The notes under the pieces were generated by a model that was not told the origin of the DNA, did no database searches, and saw only the letters and a program-made list of their open reading frames with translations. A DNA stretch of 11,444 bases from QVMP01 sp047974325 (GTDB taxonomy: Bacteria > Bacteroidota > Bacteroidia > Bacteroidales > Dysgonomonadaceae): contig JBKECE010000228.1 in assembly GCA_047974325.1 (NCBI GenBank), positions 1 through 11,444 on the forward strand. Direction: 5' to 3'. Each line of letters begins with the position of its first letter. The stretch's first letter is position 1. Shown here piece after piece: positions 8,338 through 11,444 of this stretch. Position numbers and translations under genes: made by a program.

Positions 8338-8699
8338 AAATCTACATTTTTATTAGGTTCTGTTTTCTCCATTTTTTGCTGGACAAGAGCAACTACAGCT
8401 ATAACCAATATTGTGCTGACAGAACAAACAACTATAATGGACGCCCAGAATTTGCTCAAGAGACCGAACGACGTCATTAATCCGGCTCCTGCAGGAATAA
8501 AAAAAATTGCCATATTCCTCGTAAAAGCATTGGCAACGCTGCTCACATGATCTGGTTGGACTATCTTAAAATAAAGTGCCAGAAATAAAAAGATCATTCC
8601 AAGAATGCTTCCGGGAATAAAGTTTGCGATTAAATAACTAACACATTCTCCTACAAAATAGAAAAGAAGAATGAGAAAGATACCTTTTACCATTTTCAT
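8334..8699 (-). CDS. lrgA: LrgA/CidA family membrane protein
   Basis: 121 residues, normal length for LrgA/CidA, with about four membrane helices and a charged tail (QQKMEKTEPNKNVDL). Family signatures are IPGSILGM (28-35), the usual (I/L)PGS(I/V)LG motif, and FFIPAGAGLM (66-75), matching the typical F(V/I)PAGVG motif. It is the partner of the overlapping lrgB, and the two are thought to form one membrane complex. The start is the ATG at 8699; a second in-frame ATG lies two codons later. It is the first gene of the operon, behind a -7 promoter element at 8733-8740. I see no LytTR-type regulator gene in the window, which often accompanies lrgAB in Firmicutes. Confidence 0.92.
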   Translation of the reverse strand: MKMVKGIFLILLFYFVGECVSYLIANFIPGSILGMIFLFLALYFKIVQPDHVSSVANAFTRNMAIFFIPAGAGLMTSFGLLSKFWASIIVVCSVSTILVIAVVALVQQKMEKTEPNKNVDL

Positions 8700-8732
8700 A
8701 ATACAACTTACCTAAAAACTTAAAATCTCCGG

Positions 8733-8740
8733 CAAAGTTA
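8733..8740 (-). promoter_or_regulatory. -7 promoter element for lrgAB
   Basis: The minus strand reads TAACTTTG, a full match to TAnnTTTG, placing the transcription start near 8726 and leaving a leader of about 27 bases before the lrgA ATG. No clear -33 TTTG is present at the expected spacing. Confidence 0.5.
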
Positions 8741-8795
8741 TAATGTTTATTTTATTTAGAAGACCTATTCCAAAACAATTTACATCATAAATAAA

Positions 8796-8826
8796 TTTCT
8801 GTAAACCCAATAATGATTTACCTTTG
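8796..8826 (+). promoter_or_regulatory. Promoter of ygiQ (-33 TTTC, -7 TACCTTTG)
   Basis: TACCTTTG at 8819-8826 matches the Bacteroidota -7 consensus TAnnTTTG. TTTC at 8796-8799 is a three-of-four match to the -33 TTTG, with a 19-base spacer, which is within the normal range. Transcription would start near 8833, about 20 bases before the ygiQ ATG. Together with the lrgA promoter it makes 8700-8851 a divergent promoter region. Confidence 0.6.
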
Positions 8827-8851
8827 CAGAAAGAATCTCTAAAAACGATTG

Positions 8852-10672
8852 ATGAAAAATTATATGCTCACCGACTGGCTTCCAACCACCAAGAAAGAAG
8901 TAGCATTGCACCATTGGGACGAATTGGACGTGATACTATTCTCCGGCGATGCGTATATAGACCATCCGTCGTTCGGAGCAGCAGTTATCGGCAGGATGCT
9001 GGAAGCAGAAAACCTGAAAGTTGCGATTGTACCTCAACCCAACTGGCAAGACGATTTACGTGACTTCAAGAAACTAGGCAAGCCTCGCCTCTTTTTCGGT
9101 GTGACTGCCGGAGCTATGGATTCTATGATCAATCACTATACCGCCAACAAACGTCTGCGTTCCGACGATGCCTACACTCCTGATAGCCGTGCGGGAATGC
9201 GCCCCGACAGACCATCTATCGTATATACAAACATTTTAAAAGAGCTTTTTCCGGATGTACCTGTCCTGCTAGGTGGAATAGAGGCTTCCCTAAGGCGCGT
9301 TACGCATTACGACTATTGGGACGACAAGCTCCGTCCATCTATCCTTATAGACTCCAAAGCCGATTTGCTGGTCTACGGAATGGGTGAGAAACCGCTGAAA
9401 GCCATTGTCGACAGCTTGAAAGCCGGTAAGAAGTTTTCTGAATTGACCGACATTCTCCAAACAGCCTATCTTACGAAAGAGGTGAACCCGGAAGCGAACG
9501 ACATAACACTCTATTCACACGAAGAATGTCTGCAAGACAAGTTGAAGCAAGCCAAAAATTTTCGCATTGTGGAAGAGCAGTCCAATATGATGACCAATGC
9601 TTACCGATTGACACAACAATTCACTGATTATCATATAGTTATAAACAAACCATACGCATTACTATCTGAAAATGAGATAGATAAAGCTTTCGATATGCCC
9701 TACACCCGCCTGCCCCATCCCAAATACAAGGGGAAACATATACCTGCCTTTGAAATGATCAAATTCTCAGTGAATATGCATAGAGGATGCTTCGGAGGTT
9801 GTGCTTTTTGCACCATATCGGCACATCAGGGCAAATTTATTTCGTCGCGATCAAAAGAATCAATCTTGAACGAAGTGAGGCAGATCATACAGATGCCCGA
9901 TTTCAAAGGTTATATCAGTGATTTGGGAGGCCCATCCGCCAACATGTATGGGATGAAAGGTAAAGATCTGAATGTCTGCCAGAAGTGTCGCCGTCCATCG
10001 TGCATACATCCACGAATCTGCAAAAACCTGAATGTAGATCATTCTTTTTTACTCGACATCTACAGAGCTGTGGATGCAATGCCGGAAATCAAAAAATCGT
10101 TCATCGGAAGCGGTATCCGCTACGATATGATGTTACATCGCAACGACGATGAACGGTTGAATAAAATATCGGACGAATACACCAGAGAGATCGTTCAAAA
10201 ACATGTTTCGGGCAGATTGAAAGTGGCTCCCGAACACACCTCAGATAAGGTGTTGATGTGTATGCGCAAGCCAAGTTTTGAACAATTCTATCAATTCAAG
10301 AAATTATTTGATAAACTGAATGCAGAAGCAGGGCTAAAACAACAACTTATTCCATACTTCATCTCGTCACATCCCGACTGCACCGAAGCCGATATGGCAG
10401 AATTGGCAATAATCAGCAAATCGCTTGGATTCAATCTGGAACAGGTGCAGGATTTCACACCGTCGCCTATGACGCTCGCCACCGAGATTTATTACACGGG
10501 CTATCATCCTTACACTTTGGAAAAAGTCTACACGGCTCACACCAAAGAACAGAAACTTGCTCAGCGTCAATTCTTTTTCTGGTACAACAAAGATTATAAA
10601 CCGCAAATAATCAAATCACTGAAAAAAATGAACCGCGACGATCTCATCAAAAAACTATATCCGGCGAAGTGA
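8852..10672 (+). CDS. ygiQ: YgiQ family radical SAM protein
   Basis: 606 residues of the YgiQ (UPF0313) family. The N-terminal domain is highly characteristic (TDWLPTTKKEV, DVILFSGDAYIDHPSFG, LLGGIEASLRR) and resembles the B12-binding-like N-terminal region seen in many radical SAM enzymes. The radical SAM 4Fe-4S triad is C313-x3-C317-x2-C320 in NMHRGCFGGCAFCTIS. A second cysteine cluster, C376, C379, C384 and C390, follows in VCQKCRRPSCIHPRIC. GSGIRYDM, KVAPEHTSDKVL and FTPSPMTLATEIYYTG are further family blocks. It is shorter than the roughly 740-residue E. coli protein, which has an additional C-terminal region. The reaction and substrate of the family are, to my knowledge, not established. 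I chose the ATG at 8852 (MKNYMLTDWLP) over the adjacent upstream TTG. It is monocistronic by layout: its own promoter upstream and a hairpin downstream. Confidence 0.94.
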   Translation: MKNYMLTDWLPTTKKEVALHHWDELDVILFSGDAYIDHPSFGAAVIGRMLEAENLKVAIVPQPNWQDDLRDFKKLGKPRLFFGVTAGAMDSMINHYTANKRLRSDDAYTPDSRAGMRPDRPSIVYTNILKELFPDVPVLLGGIEASLRRVTHYDYWDDKLRPSILIDSKADLLVYGMGEKPLKAIVDSLKAGKKFSELTDILQTAYLTKEVNPEANDITLYSHEECLQDKLKQAKNFRIVEEQSNMMTNAYRLTQQFTDYHIVINKPYALLSENEIDKAFDMPYTRLPHPKYKGKHIPAFEMIKFSVNMHRGCFGGCAFCTISAHQGKFISSRSKESILNEVRQIIQMPDFKGYISDLGGPSANMYGMKGKDLNVCQKCRRPSCIHPRICKNLNVDHSFLLDIYRAVDAMPEIKKSFIGSGIRYDMMLHRNDDERLNKISDEYTREIVQKHVSGRLKVAPEHTSDKVLMCMRKPSFEQFYQFKKLFDKLNAEAGLKQQLIPYFISSHPDCTEADMAELAIISKSLGFNLEQVQDFTPSPMTLATEIYYTGYHPYTLEKVYTAHTKEQKLAQRQFFFWYNKDYKPQIIKSLKKMNRDDLIKKLYPAK

Positions 10673-10728
10673 TAATATCCGTTTCTTTCTTAAGCATTTT
10701 CTGATAAGAATAGCAGTTATTTAGAATA

Positions 10729-10759
10729 AAGAAAGCTCTCTGATATTGAGAGCTTTCTT
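10729..10759. terminator. Probable bidirectional terminator between ygiQ and ahcY
   Basis: AAGAAAGCTCTC (10729-10740) pairs perfectly with GAGAGCTTTCTT (10748-10759) around a 7-base loop TGATATT, giving a 12-bp stem. The flanking T-runs are short and interrupted, so termination efficiency may be modest. It lies 56 bases after the ygiQ stop and 45 bases beyond the ahcY stop, between convergent genes. Confidence 0.75.
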
Positions 10760-10804
10760 ATGGATGATATGTGTAAAAAAATTATATCCTTTCTTAAACA
10801 AATC

Positions 10805-11444
10805 TTAGTACCTGTAGTGATCGGGTTTGTAAGGACCATCGACAGACACACCGATATAATCCGCCTGAGTTTTAGTCAGTGTGGTCAGTTTCACGCCAAT
10901 TCTCTCCAGATGCAGACGAGCCACTTCTTCGTCAAGCTCTTTAGGCAAACGGTAAACATTCACGGCATAATCTTTTTGCCAAAGTTCTATTTGAGCCAGT
11001 GTCTGATTGGTAAATGAGTTACTCATCACGAAAGACGGATGCCCCGTGGCACAACCCAAATTGACCAGACGACCTTCTGCTAACAAAAATATGGCATGTC
11101 CATCGGGAAAAGTATATTTATCTACCTGCGGTTTGATGTTGATATGTTTGATTCCTTTAAAATTCACAAGGTTGTCTACTTGAATTTCATTGTCAAAATG
11201 ACCAATATTGCAAACAATTGCCTGATCTTTCATCGCTGTCATATGACCAATGGTAATAATGTCTCTATTTCCGGTAGTGGTGACAAATATATTGCCCTCT
11301 TTCACGGCATCTTCCATCGTGGTCACTTCAAAGCCTTCCATCGCTGCCTGCAATGCACAAATCGGATCAATTTCCGTAACCAACACTCTGGCTCCGTATG
11401 AACGCATAGAGTGTGCACAACCTTTGCCCACATCGCCATATCCG
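10805..11444 (-). CDS. ahcY: S-adenosylhomocysteine hydrolase, C-terminal part (5' end outside window)
   Basis: The last 212 or so residues of adenosylhomocysteinase, which reversibly splits S-adenosylhomocysteine into adenosine and homocysteine in the cytoplasm, relieving product inhibition of methyltransferases. The frame stays open to the window edge, where it reads GYGDVGKG, the glycine-rich NAD-binding motif of the Rossmann domain; the GTG at 11431 is therefore an internal Val codon, not a start. Family blocks follow: TTTGNRDIITIGHM, CNIGHFDNEIQVDNL, LLAEGRLVNLGCATGHPSFV, and the C-terminal KPDHYRY. In known structures that tail contributes Lys and Tyr to the NAD site of the neighbouring subunit. 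All visible key residues are intact. The gene converges on ygiQ with a hairpin between them; its promoter and the N-terminal substrate domain are outside the window. Confidence 0.97.
   Translation of the reverse strand, partial: GYGDVGKGCAHSMRSYGARVLVTEIDPICALQAAMEGFEVTTMEDAVKEGNIFVTTTGNRDIITIGHMTAMKDQAIVCNIGHFDNEIQVDNLVNFKGIKHINIKPQVDKYTFPDGHAIFLLAEGRLVNLGCATGHPSFVMSNSFTNQTLAQIELWQKDYAVNVYRLPKELDEEVARLHLERIGVKLTTLTKTQADYIGVSVDGPYKPDHYRY

Noticed and set aside
10760..11017. 85-codon plus-strand frame near the right end
   Set aside because: It is antisense to ahcY, whose reading is unambiguous, and has no recognisable content.
11429..11431. GTG as a start for a short 208-residue AhcY
   Set aside because: The frame continues upstream through GYGD, the beginning of the NAD-binding glycine motif, to the window edge, so the GTG is an internal Val codon in a gene cut by the window.

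Overview
The window looks like a chromosomal segment of a Bacteroidota bacterium, most likely order Bacteroidales. The evidence is low GC with A-rich leaders instead of strong Shine-Dalgarno sites, TAnnTTTG-type -7 promoter elements, and the gene families: a DUF5689/choice-of-anchor J surface protein, a Bacteroidota-style TamB, a PG_1098-like methyltransferase, and an AhcY ending KPDHYRY. I cannot fix the genus. There are no RNA genes, mobile elements, CRISPR arrays or phage genes, and no intergenic stretch exceeds about 150 bases.

Layout: (1) 13-1737 (+) is an exported three-domain protein (DUF5689, DUF6359-like, choice-of-anchor J) whose signal peptide has Phe where a lipoprotein would have the lipidated Cys. 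(2) A perfect 32-bp palindrome at 1758-1789 is a shared terminator for this gene and the convergent operon. (3) The minus-strand operon 7524-1788 encodes TamB, an envelope-spanning lipid-transport/outer-membrane assembly factor, followed 13 bases later by a SAM-dependent methyltransferase. The tamB start appears to be the non-standard codon ATT. (4) 8699-7642 (-) is an lrgA-lrgB pair with a 4-base ATGA overlap. (5) A divergent promoter region at 8700-8851 separates lrgAB from ygiQ (+), a radical SAM protein of unknown substrate. (6) A hairpin at 10729-10759 separates ygiQ from the C-terminal part of ahcY (-), which runs off the right edge.

The window is mostly housekeeping and envelope biology. 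TamB and LrgAB act in the envelope; the methyltransferase and S-adenosylhomocysteine hydrolase both touch SAM metabolism, but are not in one operon. I see no convincing evidence for a new multi-gene system. The most notable signals are two single-codon anomalies, both explainable as G-to-T changes: the lost lipobox Cys and the ATT start of tamB.
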